64,000 bases of DNA, taken from contig VXMO01000002.1 in NCBI GenBank assembly GCA_009841045.1, positions 55,292 through 119,291 of the forward strand, in the 5' to 3' direction. This stretch comes from Dehalococcoidia bacterium. GTDB lineage: Bacteria; Chloroflexota; Dehalococcoidia; UBA6926. Shown here one piece after another: positions 37,386 through 47,032 of the stretch (positions within the stretch are counted from its first letter, which is position 1; each line of letters starts with the position of its first letter). The translations under genes were made by a program, and so were the position numbers. A model generated the notes under the pieces. It was not told the DNA's origin. It saw nothing but the letters and a program-made list of their open reading frames with translations, and made no database searches.

Positions 37386-40300
37386 TTAACCTGCTCCGTT
37401 CCTTGACCGTACCCAATACCGTCTACGCTGGAATGGGTAGCCGGGTACGGAGATTCTCAGGCGCTCCTCTCCCGCGAAGAATTTCACGAAATCGACATCC
37501 TGTCCGGCCTCGTACGCTCGCGCCGCAGCGCTCACAGGGTCGGTGTCTCTGTTCGCCGCCGCGCCATTCGCCGGGGAAGAACCGTCAATGAGCCGCTGGA
37601 GGCCCGCCCGCAAGTCATCCACGTTTGTGAAGACCACGCCCCCGCGGGCAGGGAAGTGGCTGCGCCCGACAGATGCTGTCCATGCCATGTCCGCAAGCGC
37701 CTCGTCAACGTGGTTGGCGTTTTCCGCCGACCCATTCACGCGGGTATCGAGCCAATCGCGATATCGCTCCGCAAGTTCGCGCAGGGCAGCATCGTCCTTG
37801 GCGGAAAGCGGTAGCAGCCGCGCCTTTGGTGCGGCGGATGGAGTGGGTTGCCGGGCGCCTGCCTCGTAGCCCTCGATAATAACGTGAGCGTTTGCGCCCG
37901 TCATGCCGAAGACGTTGATCGCCGCCATCGTGGGTCGATCAGCAGGCGCGGGCCAGTCCATTGCCTCTATGGGGATGTGCAGTGGCATGTTGCTCCAGTC
38001 GATTTCTGGGTTGGGCGTCGTGAAATTAAGGTGTTTGGGGATGAGACGGTGCTTCATTGCGAGAACGACCTTAATGAGGCCTGCCATTCCCGAGGCCGCC
38101 TCGAGGTGTCCCATGTTCGTCTTGACCGATCCCATGATGAGCGGGCGATCCGCCTCACGATCCCGTCCGTAGACGGCGGCGACGGCGTTGGCCTCGATAG
38201 AGTCTCCGAGCGGCGTGCCCGTGCCGTGTGCCTCCAGGTAGTCGATATCGGACGGCGTAACACCTGAACGTTCGAGGGCGTCCCGCATCACCGTCTGCTG
38301 TGCGGCCCCGTTGGGGCTGATCATGCTGAATCCCGCACCATTCTGGTTGACGGCCGAACCACGTACCACGCCCCAAATATGGTCTCCGTCTCTCTCTGCA
38401 TCGCTAAGTCGCTTCAGTACAACAAAGCCGCAGCCTTCGCCACGCACGTAGCCGTCGCCTGACGCGTCAAAGCTGGCTGTCCTTCCGCTTCGGGAGAGGA
38501 TGCCCAATTCAGCAAGGAAGCGCGACGTCGACTGGGAGAGAATGATGCTCACACCACCGGCAAGCGCCAGGTCAACCTCGCCATTTCGGAGCGCCGCCGC
38601 GCCCTGATGGACCGCCGCCACCGATGACGTGCAGGCAAGGTCGATTGGCACGGCAGGTCCCTGTAGCCCGAATGTAAACGCGATCCGACCAATGGCCATG
38701 CTTGGAGTGGTTCCAAAGATATCCTCGCCGCCATTCCTGGCAAGCACAGTACGATACTCACTGCCACTGATACCGGCGTAGACCCCGGTCTGGCTCCCTC
38801 GCAATTCGTCCGGATTGATCCCCGCGTCTTCCAATGCCTGCCATGCTGTTTCCAGGAGTAATCGCTGCTGAGGGTCCATCGTCCGCGCCTCAATGGGCTG
38901 GATTCGGAAGAACCGTGGATCGAACTCGTCGATGTTCTCCAGGAACGCGCCGTGCCGCTCATACGAGTTCTTGGCGTTTGGATCGCCGAGCAGCCCCGTC
39001 CAGTCGCCGCGGTTCGTGCGTCCGTCCGTAACGGCGGATTCGCCGTTCTCAAGCAGATGCCAGAAGGCATCAAGATTCTCTGACCCCGGGAAGCGGCATG
39101 CCATTCCAACGATGGCGATAGCGTCCTGATCCGTCTGTCTCTTGACGCGTGGTGTGGCTGCAGGTGTCTCCACGACCCGCGCGGGAGATGGCGGCGCAGG
39201 CAATTCCACGACGGGCGCAGGAAGCGGCGGTGTGGACCTCTCCACGATTGGCGTGGCAGAAGGTGCGATCTCGCCAAGCTCGCCCGCCACGTGGGCGGCC
39301 AGTCTCCCAATGCTCGGATAGTCAAAGACGACAGTGTTGGGCGCGACATATGCTCCAACGAGCGCGCGATTAATCCTGTTCCGCAGTTCGACGGCCATCA
39401 ACGAATCCATGCCGAGTTCGGAGAACTCCGCCGCGGGAGTCGGCTGCGACGGCATTCGCATCACCGACTGCAACTCCCGCCGGAGGAATTCGATGATCAG
39501 CTGCTCGCGCTCATCCGGAGCGGCGTTCCCGAGACTGGCAAGCAGTGTCTCGCCCGCATCCGCCGATCCTGCGTCCTCGTCTGATTCCACGTGCTCGAAC
39601 TCCGTGAACAACGGCGGCGTGAACCCCACGCTGTCAAGGAACGACTCCCACTCGATGGAAGTCACGGTTGCGTTCGTCCAGTCTTGGTGAACAAGCCAGT
39701 CAAAGGCGCGCATGCCTTGATCAGGAGACATCCAGAGCGTTCCTCGCTCCGCCAGCGTCTCCTCGATTCGCTCCCGCTGCTCCGCCGCCTCTCCGATGTC
39801 CGACCACGCGCCCCATGCGATGGTCTGACCGGCAAGCCCCATCGCGCGGCGGTGCCCGGCCAATTGATCGAGGAACGCGTTAGCGGCGGCGTGGTTCGCC
39901 TGTCCGGGGTTGCCGAACACGCCCGCCACGCTGGAGAACAGGATGAACATGTCCAGATCGCGATTCAGCGTCGCCCGATGCAACTGCCACGCGCCCAGGA
40001 TCTTTGGCGAGAGCACTCGCTCAAACGAGTCCCATGTCTGGTTGGCGACGGATGCATCCGCTAGGACGCCAACGCTGTGGATGACGCCTGCCAGTGGTGG
40101 GAGTGACGCATCGATCCGCTCAAGCATTGCATCAATTGCCGCGCCGTCCGTCACGTCCGCGAGTTCCACCTGCACGGTAACGCCCACCTCGCGCAGTTCG
40201 TCGATGACCTCCTGCGCCTCCGGATCAGGATTGCGCCGCCCGTTGAGCACGATTGCGCCCGCCCCCTTGTCCGCGAGCCACCGCGCCACCTCCGTGCCGA

Positions 40301-43300
40301 TACCTCCCAACCCGCCGGTCACGAGGTACGTCCTGTCGGCGCGGAGGCTGCCGCTCTGCAACGGTGAATTGGCGACGACGATCTTGCCGATGTGCAGAGC
40401 GTCCCGCATGAATTTGATGGCAGAGGGAACTTCGGCCATCGACCACGCAGTGTAGGGGATAGGACCAAGTTTGCCGTCATCCAACTGCTCCACCACGGCT
40501 CTGAGGGCGGTCCCTATGATCTCTGGGTGCGTCACCTTGAGTTCATCGTTCTTCAGGATGTGGTACTTCACGTCCGGCCGCGCCGTCGCCATTTCCTCCT
40601 CGGTCAGGATGCCGTCACGCGCCAGCTCAACGAATCGTCCGTCCTGAGCTAGGCACGAAAGGCTTGCGTCGATAAACCCCTCTCCGGTGAGGCTATTCAG
40701 CACAATGTCAACGCCCGCGCCGCCGGTGTCCTCCAGGATTTGTTGCCCAAAGAGCGTGCTACGGCTGTCATAGATGTGATTGATGCCGAGTTCCCGCAGA
40801 TATGTCTGCTTGCGGCTGCTTGCCGTCGCGAAGATCTCCGCCCCTGCAGCCTGCGCCATTGCAACCGCCGCCATCCCCACCCCGCCTGAAGCGGCATGGA
40901 TCAAAACGCGGTCGCCCGCCCCAAGACCGGCGAACTCGTAGGAACGCAAGGCTGTGGTATAGGCGGTTGGCACTGTCGCCAACTCTCGGGTTGACATCGT
41001 TTCGGGAGCATGAGCGATGAGTTGCTCATGGACGACGGTCTCAGCCGCCAACGTTTCAAATGAGAGACTGATGACGCGATCACCCGGAGACAGACGCGTG
41101 ACATCCGCGCCGACCTCTGTCACTCGCCCCATAAACTCAAGCCCTAGGTTGGTAGCATCCTCCATGCCGATGCTGAGCAGGACGTCACGGAAATTGAGAC
41201 CGACGGCGTCAACCGCGACGCGCGCTTGCCACGGCTCCAGGGCGGCATCCTCCACGTTATCGACGTAAATCCTGTCCGGATCTCCCGATTCATCCGGCAT
41301 CAACAACCAGCCCGAACCCTCTGGAATGGTGAGCCGGTCGGCAACGTCGCTGCTACGCACAAGCCGCGCAGCCTGACGATAGCCCCTGCGCCAAACGACA
41401 TGATTCTCACTGTCGGGTCGGAGTAACTCATCAATGAGATCGGTACTCTCTATGCCGTCATCATCCAGGTCAATCATTCTCGCCTGAAGCGCAGGAATCT
41501 CGCGAATCAGAACCTTGCCGAGTCCCCACAGGGCTGCCCCGGCCGGTTCGATGAGCGGCTCGCGTCCGATGGACTGCGCTCCGCGCGTAATGATCCAAAG
41601 GCCGCCTGACGGAATCACGTCCGCATCTAACAGCCCCTGGACCATCGCCAAAGCGGAGCCGCCAGCTTGCCGAATGTCTGCGGATAGTTCGTCGGTCGTC
41701 GCGTCCGAACCGTGACCGCCGGCGGCGACGAGGTGAATGACGCCACGCACGGGAACATCCTGCGGCAAGCTGTCAAACAGCGCGCGCCACGACTCCCGAT
41801 CCAGCAAGTCGACATCCGCGAGAGTAACGGTCTGGTTCCTTGCAGTCAGTTCGGCGGCCAGCGTGTCGGCAACGTCGCCGTCATCAGCGGCAATGACCCA
41901 TGCGCCGGGCTCCTCGATGATTTCGGCGGGTGCTCTAGCGAGGAAAACGGAACGGTCAGGGGCTTCGGATGATTCACCTGAGCCGAGTCCGAGAACCTGC
42001 GGGTCTTCAAACCCCGTGTCTAGTAGTGCCTGCGTCCATACGTCCGGGCCAACGATGGCATGGTTGGTTCGATACTTGTCGTTAAAGTGCCACCATCCCT
42101 CCAGCGCGCCAAACGTCACATCCTGCCAGCCCATCCCCACGAGGGCCTCTAGCGCGATCAGGTGGCCGGATGGCGCAAGGAGATTCATGCAGTTGCGCAG
42201 GGTCTCACTGAGGGAAACCGTGTCGTGCAGGACATTTGCCGCGATGACGAGGTCATAGCGATGAGGTTCAAACCCTTGTTCAACCGGGCTCTTTCCAATG
42301 TCGAGGGGCCTGTAGTCTATCGCGCCGTCGGCAGTCCCGAACCGGGCTTCCGCCTCTGAGAAGAATCCGGCGGAGATGTCTGTGTACACGTACTCGAAAC
42401 TGCCGGCCGGGAGCCTGGGCAAGACGGCGGCCGTGCTTGAGCCTGTCCCTGCGCCCACCTCGATGATTCGCAGCGTTCGTCCGGCAGGCACTTCTTGAAT
42501 AAGCGCGGCGATGGTATCGCCAAGCATGTTGTTCACTGCGCCTGTGGAAGGGGCGGTGTTGTAGAGGTCGCCGGGCGTTGGGTAATCGCTCCCAAACAGC
42601 ACGGTCAAGGGGTCGGTCTCTCTTTGCAGGATGCCGGGCAACTCCGCCGCCGTCCGTTGGCAGAGGGCAATCTCAATCGATCCAAAAGGATAGCGCTCCA
42701 GCATGGACTCAGCGAATGCGTTCGGATCAGGGGGCAGATCCGCCGGCAGCGGGTCATCCGGCCCGATCAAAACGTGGAAGCCATCCGCGGTTTCCCGCAT
42801 CACACCGGCGCGCACGAGTAGTTCAAAGACGCGCCTGAACAGCTTGGCGCGGTCACCCGTGATATTCAATTCGTCACTCAACGCCTCCGGGTTGATCACC
42901 TCTCCGGCGGCGTAGTGGCAGCCAAGCTCGCGGACGGCGGCCAGCGCAAACGAGTACGAAAGCCGTTCGATGTCGGCCATGAGATTTGTGCGGTCGCCCC
43001 AGTCCACCCCTTCACGTGAGATGTACTCCTTGAACGACGGCGTCGCAGCCTGAATCACAGAAGGCTCTGTGAGGAAATCTGCAGGCTGGAGCGGGAACAA
43101 CGGCCGGTCTTGCCAAACGACATCGTAGAGCAGGTTTGACAAACCTTCGTCTGCCGAGAACAACGCCTCGCGGGTGGCTCGCTTGATTGTCAAGCCAATG
43201 ATTCCGCCAAGCGGCTCGCCGTCGGGGCTGTAGATGGTCACGTCCGTTGCGTACACTTCCGGCGTGCCGCGTCGGCTGTCCGTTGCGGCGTCAGAGGGCC

Positions 43301-46300
43301 TTTCGCGCATGGTGGCGTGGCACAGGACCCGGGACGGCAGTGGGCCGCTCATCCAGAGCCGCTCCCACGCAAAAGGAAGGTAGGTGGTGCTATTGCTGAA
43401 GTCGTCGTCTATCCGTGCGGCAGAAGCGGCCTGCACACAGCCGTCGAGGAGCACGGGATGGAAATCAAGTCCGTTTCGGACGAGTTCATCAGGGAGTGTA
43501 ACTTCTCCAAGAGACGCCCCGTTTCCTGCCCACAGCTCTGTTACGGTCTGGAACAGTGGCCCGAAATCGAGGCGGATTTCCGCCTTGGACCGGTAGAACT
43601 CTACAATGTCGATTTGACGCAGACCGTCGCGTAACTCGTCCGGTGATATGGCCGTAACACCGTCCGGCAACCCGCGCTGATCGAGTGCCGTGCCCTTGGC
43701 GTGGAGCGTCCAGTTGTTCTCAGTGTCGGAAGTGCTGTAGATTTCGAAGCCGCGACTCGCGTCTTTGCCCCGAGGTTCAAGGATTACCTGGGCGGAGCGT
43801 TCGGCGGACTCAGGCGTGTCGTTGTCTTCGGCATCGGCAAAGACCATCGCGGTCTGTATCTGCGTATCGTCGAGGGCAACTATCCCGTCGTAATCGGCGC
43901 GCGCGGCCGTTAAGGCCATTGAGGCGTACATCGCCCCCGGCGCGATGACCCGCCCGAACACGCGATGGTCGCTCAGCCACGCCGGATTGGAGGGCGACGG
44001 GCGGCTTTCAAAACTCACCTCGCCGCGTGGGGACACATGGCGAATTCCCAGCAGCGGATGTCCCGCAACCGCTGCTGGTCGCGCGGACGTGTCAACCCAG
44101 TGGCGGTGTCGCTGGAAGGGATAGCCGGGAGCTATGACCCGGCGGCGCGACTCGCCCGTGAAGAGGCCCGGAAAATCGATGGGAACACCGGCTTCATAGG
44201 CGGCTGCAACCGCGGTTATGAAACCACGAGTCGCATCAACGGGCGGCTCCGTCTCGTCATGGGGAGGACGAATCATGCTCGATAAGACGGGCGGATCCTT
44301 GACGGGGGCGTTGGGCGGCCATGCTAGGGAGACGACAGGGCCGAGAACCATGCCGGGTCCAATCTCGATGACGAAGTCCACGCCCATCTCTGCCATGGAC
44401 TCGATGCTGGATCGGAAGAGTACTTTTTCACGAGCGTGCCGACTCCAGTAAGCGGCATCGATAAGCTCCCCCTCCTCCAGGGGTCGCCCCGTATAGTCGC
44501 AGATCAGAGGTATTTGCGGCGTGCGCGGGGACTTGAGGATTTCGCTGAACGTGCTTTCCTGCGTGTCCAACATCGGCTCGACAAAGGCGCTATGGAAAGC
44601 AGGCCCCGGGGTCAATCGTCGGACGCGGACCTCCTCCGCCTCAAACCGCTGCAGGATTGCCTCAACGTCATCCTTGCCTCCGCTGACGACCTGGTTGATG
44701 GCGTTATCGAGGCCGATGGTGAGGCGTGTATCGCCGCTGATAGCTTGTTGTTCCACAATTGCGGCCTCAACGGCGGCCTGCGGCGCGAAGACCGCGCCCA
44801 TCGCCGCGTCCAGAGGCAATCCGCTCATCAACTCTCCGCGCGCCGTTGTCATGCGCAGCCCTTCCTCAAAGGTCAGGGCTCCGGCGGCTTGCGCCGCCGC
44901 GAACTCACCCAAACTGTGTCCGGCGACGACTGATGGCGTAACACCGATGCTCTTCCACAGCGCCGTGAGCATACATTCCACCGCGTAGACGGCTGGCTGT
45001 GCCCACCGAGAATCGTCCAGGTCGCCGGCGCGGCCAAAGATGACGTCGAGTAGCGATTCGCCCCGTTCGCTCTGCACGATGGCCTCACACCGGTCCAAAA
45101 TGTCTCGTGCGACCGGCTCAGTCTCATACAGCGTCTGCGCCATGCCGACCCATTGGCTGTTTTGGCCGGTGTAGACGAAAGCAATCTTTGATGGGGCGCC
45201 CGCCGGGCGGCGTGGGGAGGTTGATTCAGCGATTTTATCGAGGCCGTCTCTAAGGGATGCGGCATCGCGGAATGGGATGGCAGCGCGGTAGCGGAAATGG
45301 CTGCGGCCGATGCTCGTTGTCCACGTCAAGTCTGAGAGGACGGGGTCGGATGTGGGAGCGTCCGGGGACGGCCCGCCGGATGTCTCGCTGAGTTGGTCAA
45401 GATAGCGCTGGGCCAGATCTTGCAAAGTTTCGGGCGTTTTAGCCGAAAGCGGCAGTATGCGTGTTTGACGCGGTGTGGTATCCGTCACGTCGACAGAGTC
45501 GGGAGCATCCAATTCAACGGATGCCCCTAAGGGCCACATGGTGGTTCCGGCTGACAGGGACGGTGCGGCGGGCGCGCCGTAGCCTTCCACGATGACGTGG
45601 GCATTCGTGCCGGACCATCCAAACCCGCTCACAGCGGCTCGTGGCGGCCTGCCGTCGACTTGCGGCCAGTCCATTGCCTCGGTCGGCACGTGCAGGTTGG
45701 CCGTCTCCCAGTCGATTGCCGTGGTGGGATTCTCGAAATTGAGGTGCTTGGGGATGATGCCGCGCCGCATTCCCAGGATAACCTTCATCATTCCCGCAAC
45801 GCCTGACGCCGGCTCGAGGTGCCCAAAATTCGTCTTGACGGAGCCGATGATCATGGGTTGGTCCGCTGGTCGGCCACTGCCGTACGCGGCTGCCGCGGCC
45901 TGCAGTTCAGGAGGGTCGCCGACCGGAGTCGCCGTCCCGTGCGCTTCCAGGTAATCCACATCCATGGGGGTAAGCCCGGCTGAGGCCAGCGCGTCGCGAA
46001 TGACGTTTTCTTGTGCGGAAGCGCTCGGCACAGTCAGGCCCTGGCTTGCGCCGTCCTGGTTGATTGCAGAGCCGCGGATGATTCCCCAGATGCGGTCGCC
46101 GTCCCGTTCGGCGTCGCTCAGGCGCTTGAGCACCATGATTCCGCAGCCCTCGCCGCGCAGATAACCGTCCGCCGCCTCATCAAACGTCCGGCATATACCG
46201 TTGGGTGAGAGCATCCCGGCCTGTCGTCGAAGGAACATGACCCTGCCGGAGAGCATCGCGTTGACACCTCCGGCCAGGGCAATATCTGCCTCCCCGCGCT

Positions 46301-46895
46301 GAAGGCCGACAATGGCCTGGTGCGTGGCGACGAGGGATGACGAGCAAGCCGTATCGATAGCAAGCGCAGGCCCCTCAAGACCAAGCGTGTAGGAGATGCG
46401 CCCGATAGCGGTATTGAGGTTGCTCCCGCTGGCTGCGTAAAGACTGGTGGCGGGATCGTCCAGTTCAATCGACGCAACGGCCGCAGCGCGATACTCATTG
46501 TTGCTGATGCCGCCGTAGACGCCGGTGCGCGTTCCCCTGAGGGTTTCCGGATCGATCCCCGCGTCTTCGAGGGCGCGCCAACTCGTTTCCAACATAAGCC
46601 GCTGTTGCGGATCCAGAAGCTGTGCCTCTATCGGCGCGATTCTGAAGAACTCGGCATCGAACTTGTCGATGTCGTCGATGAATGCTCCGTAGTGGATGAT
46701 GTCGCCCTGCGTGGAGGGAAGCTCAAGGAATTCGCCCATGCGACCGGGCCCTTCGCCGACCCTCCCCTCTGTTCGCACCATGGTGCCAGAGGACAGCAGC
46801 CGCCAATAGGAATCGTAATCGTTCGCGCCGGGAAATCGGCACGCCATACCGATGATTGCGATGGGTTCGCCCGTCTGGGAGATGTATCCTGCCAC
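37386..46895 (-). CDS. Type I polyketide synthase: KS-AT-DH-cMT-psiKR-ER-KR-ACP-KS(-AT deleted)
   Basis: Approximate positions: KS1 46880-45590 (DTACSSSL, EAHGTATP, KTNFGHLEPASG), AT 45190-44290 (GQNSQW, GHSLGE), DH 44080-43150 (HRVFGRVIAPG), cMT 42560-41960 (IIEVGAGTGSST), ER 41310-40370 (HAASGGVGMAAVAMAQ), KR 40340-39790 (TGGLGGIG), ACP 39500-39290 (LGMDSLMAVEL), KS2 39140-37870 (DLACTSSV, EAHGTGTP, KTNMGHLEAASG). Track start GTG 46907; GTG 46895 follows GGGAGGG. Confidence 0.93.
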   Translation of the reverse strand: MAGYISQTGEPIAIIGMACRFPGANDYDSYWRLLSSGTMVRTEGRVGEGPGRMGEFLELPSTQGDIIHYGAFIDDIDKFDAEFFRIAPIEAQLLDPQQRLMLETSWRALEDAGIDPETLRGTRTGVYGGISNNEYRAAAVASIELDDPATSLYAASGSNLNTAIGRISYTLGLEGPALAIDTACSSSLVATHQAIVGLQRGEADIALAGGVNAMLSGRVMFLRRQAGMLSPNGICRTFDEAADGYLRGEGCGIMVLKRLSDAERDGDRIWGIIRGSAINQDGASQGLTVPSASAQENVIRDALASAGLTPMDVDYLEAHGTATPVGDPPELQAAAAAYGSGRPADQPMIIGSVKTNFGHLEPASGVAGMMKVILGMRRGIIPKHLNFENPTTAIDWETANLHVPTEAMDWPQVDGRPPRAAVSGFGWSGTNAHVIVEGYGAPAAPSLSAGTTMWPLGASVELDAPDSVDVTDTTPRQTRILPLSAKTPETLQDLAQRYLDQLSETSGGPSPDAPTSDPVLSDLTWTTSIGRSHFRYRAAIPFRDAASLRDGLDKIAESTSPRRPAGAPSKIAFVYTGQNSQWVGMAQTLYETEPVARDILDRCEAIVQSERGESLLDVIFGRAGDLDDSRWAQPAVYAVECMLTALWKSIGVTPSVVAGHSLGEFAAAQAAGALTFEEGLRMTTARGELMSGLPLDAAMGAVFAPQAAVEAAIVEQQAISGDTRLTIGLDNAINQVVSGGKDDVEAILQRFEAEEVRVRRLTPGPAFHSAFVEPMLDTQESTFSEILKSPRTPQIPLICDYTGRPLEEGELIDAAYWSRHAREKVLFRSSIESMAEMGVDFVIEIGPGMVLGPVVSLAWPPNAPVKDPPVLSSMIRPPHDETEPPVDATRGFITAVAAAYEAGVPIDFPGLFTGESRRRVIAPGYPFQRHRHWVDTSARPAAVAGHPLLGIRHVSPRGEVSFESRPSPSNPAWLSDHRVFGRVIAPGAMYASMALTAARADYDGIVALDDTQIQTAMVFADAEDNDTPESAERSAQVILEPRGKDASRGFEIYSTSDTENNWTLHAKGTALDQRGLPDGVTAISPDELRDGLRQIDIVEFYRSKAEIRLDFGPLFQTVTELWAGNGASLGEVTLPDELVRNGLDFHPVLLDGCVQAASAARIDDDFSNSTTYLPFAWERLWMSGPLPSRVLCHATMRERPSDAATDSRRGTPEVYATDVTIYSPDGEPLGGIIGLTIKRATREALFSADEGLSNLLYDVVWQDRPLFPLQPADFLTEPSVIQAATPSFKEYISREGVDWGDRTNLMADIERLSYSFALAAVRELGCHYAAGEVINPEALSDELNITGDRAKLFRRVFELLVRAGVMRETADGFHVLIGPDDPLPADLPPDPNAFAESMLERYPFGSIEIALCQRTAAELPGILQRETDPLTVLFGSDYPTPGDLYNTAPSTGAVNNMLGDTIAALIQEVPAGRTLRIIEVGAGTGSSTAAVLPRLPAGSFEYVYTDISAGFFSEAEARFGTADGAIDYRPLDIGKSPVEQGFEPHRYDLVIAANVLHDTVSLSETLRNCMNLLAPSGHLIALEALVGMGWQDVTFGALEGWWHFNDKYRTNHAIVGPDVWTQALLDTGFEDPQVLGLGSGESSEAPDRSVFLARAPAEIIEEPGAWVIAADDGDVADTLAAELTARNQTVTLADVDLLDRESWRALFDSLPQDVPVRGVIHLVAAGGHGSDATTDELSADIRQAGGSALAMVQGLLDADVIPSGGLWIITRGAQSIGREPLIEPAGAALWGLGKVLIREIPALQARMIDLDDDGIESTDLIDELLRPDSENHVVWRRGYRQAARLVRSSDVADRLTIPEGSGWLLMPDESGDPDRIYVDNVEDAALEPWQARVAVDAVGLNFRDVLLSIGMEDATNLGLEFMGRVTEVGADVTRLSPGDRVISLSFETLAAETVVHEQLIAHAPETMSTRELATVPTAYTTALRSYEFAGLGAGDRVLIHAASGGVGMAAVAMAQAAGAEIFATASSRKQTYLRELGINHIYDSRSTLFGQQILEDTGGAGVDIVLNSLTGEGFIDASLSCLAQDGRFVELARDGILTEEEMATARPDVKYHILKNDELKVTHPEIIGTALRAVVEQLDDGKLGPIPYTAWSMAEVPSAIKFMRDALHIGKIVVANSPLQSGSLRADRTYLVTGGLGGIGTEVARWLADKGAGAIVLNGRRNPDPEAQEVIDELREVGVTVQVELADVTDGAAIDAMLERIDASLPPLAGVIHSVGVLADASVANQTWDSFERVLSPKILGAWQLHRATLNRDLDMFILFSSVAGVFGNPGQANHAAANAFLDQLAGHRRAMGLAGQTIAWGAWSDIGEAAEQRERIEETLAERGTLWMSPDQGMRAFDWLVHQDWTNATVTSIEWESFLDSVGFTPPLFTEFEHVESDEDAGSADAGETLLASLGNAAPDEREQLIIEFLRRELQSVMRMPSQPTPAAEFSELGMDSLMAVELRNRINRALVGAYVAPNTVVFDYPSIGRLAAHVAGELGEIAPSATPIVERSTPPLPAPVVELPAPPSPARVVETPAATPRVKRQTDQDAIAIVGMACRFPGSENLDAFWHLLENGESAVTDGRTNRGDWTGLLGDPNAKNSYERHGAFLENIDEFDPRFFRIQPIEARTMDPQQRLLLETAWQALEDAGINPDELRGSQTGVYAGISGSEYRTVLARNGGEDIFGTTPSMAIGRIAFTFGLQGPAVPIDLACTSSVAAVHQGAAALRNGEVDLALAGGVSIILSQSTSRFLAELGILSRSGRTASFDASGDGYVRGEGCGFVVLKRLSDAERDGDHIWGVVRGSAVNQNGAGFSMISPNGAAQQTVMRDALERSGVTPSDIDYLEAHGTGTPLGDSIEANAVAAVYGRDREADRPLIMGSVKTNMGHLEAASGMAGLIKVVLAMKHRLIPKHLNFTTPNPEIDWSNMPLHIPIEAMDWPAPADRPTMAAINVFGMTGANAHVIIEGYEAGARQPTPSAAPKARLLPLSAKDDAALRELAERYRDWLDTRVNGSAENANHVDEALADMAWTASVGRSHFPARGGVVFTNVDDLRAGLQRLIDGSSPANGAAANRDTDPVSAAARAYEAGQDVDFVKFFAGEERLRISVPGYPFQRRRYWVRSRNGAG

Positions 46896-46945
46896 GATCC
46901 CTCCCACGCTCGGTAATCAGATTCTCGGGCCGCAAGTCTGCATCC

Positions 46946-46974
46946 ACTATAGATAGCCGCTTCGTAACTGCCAA
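46946..46974 (-). promoter_or_regulatory. Predicted sigma70-type promoter for the PKS operon
   Basis: Minus strand TTGGCA - 17 nt - TATAGT, about 40 nt upstream of the PKS start. Confidence 0.6.
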
Positions 46975-47032
46975 TACATCACAGCCCGATTTATCTATTA
47001 TAGAAACGCAAGTGAGACCCTTTCTCAGGATC

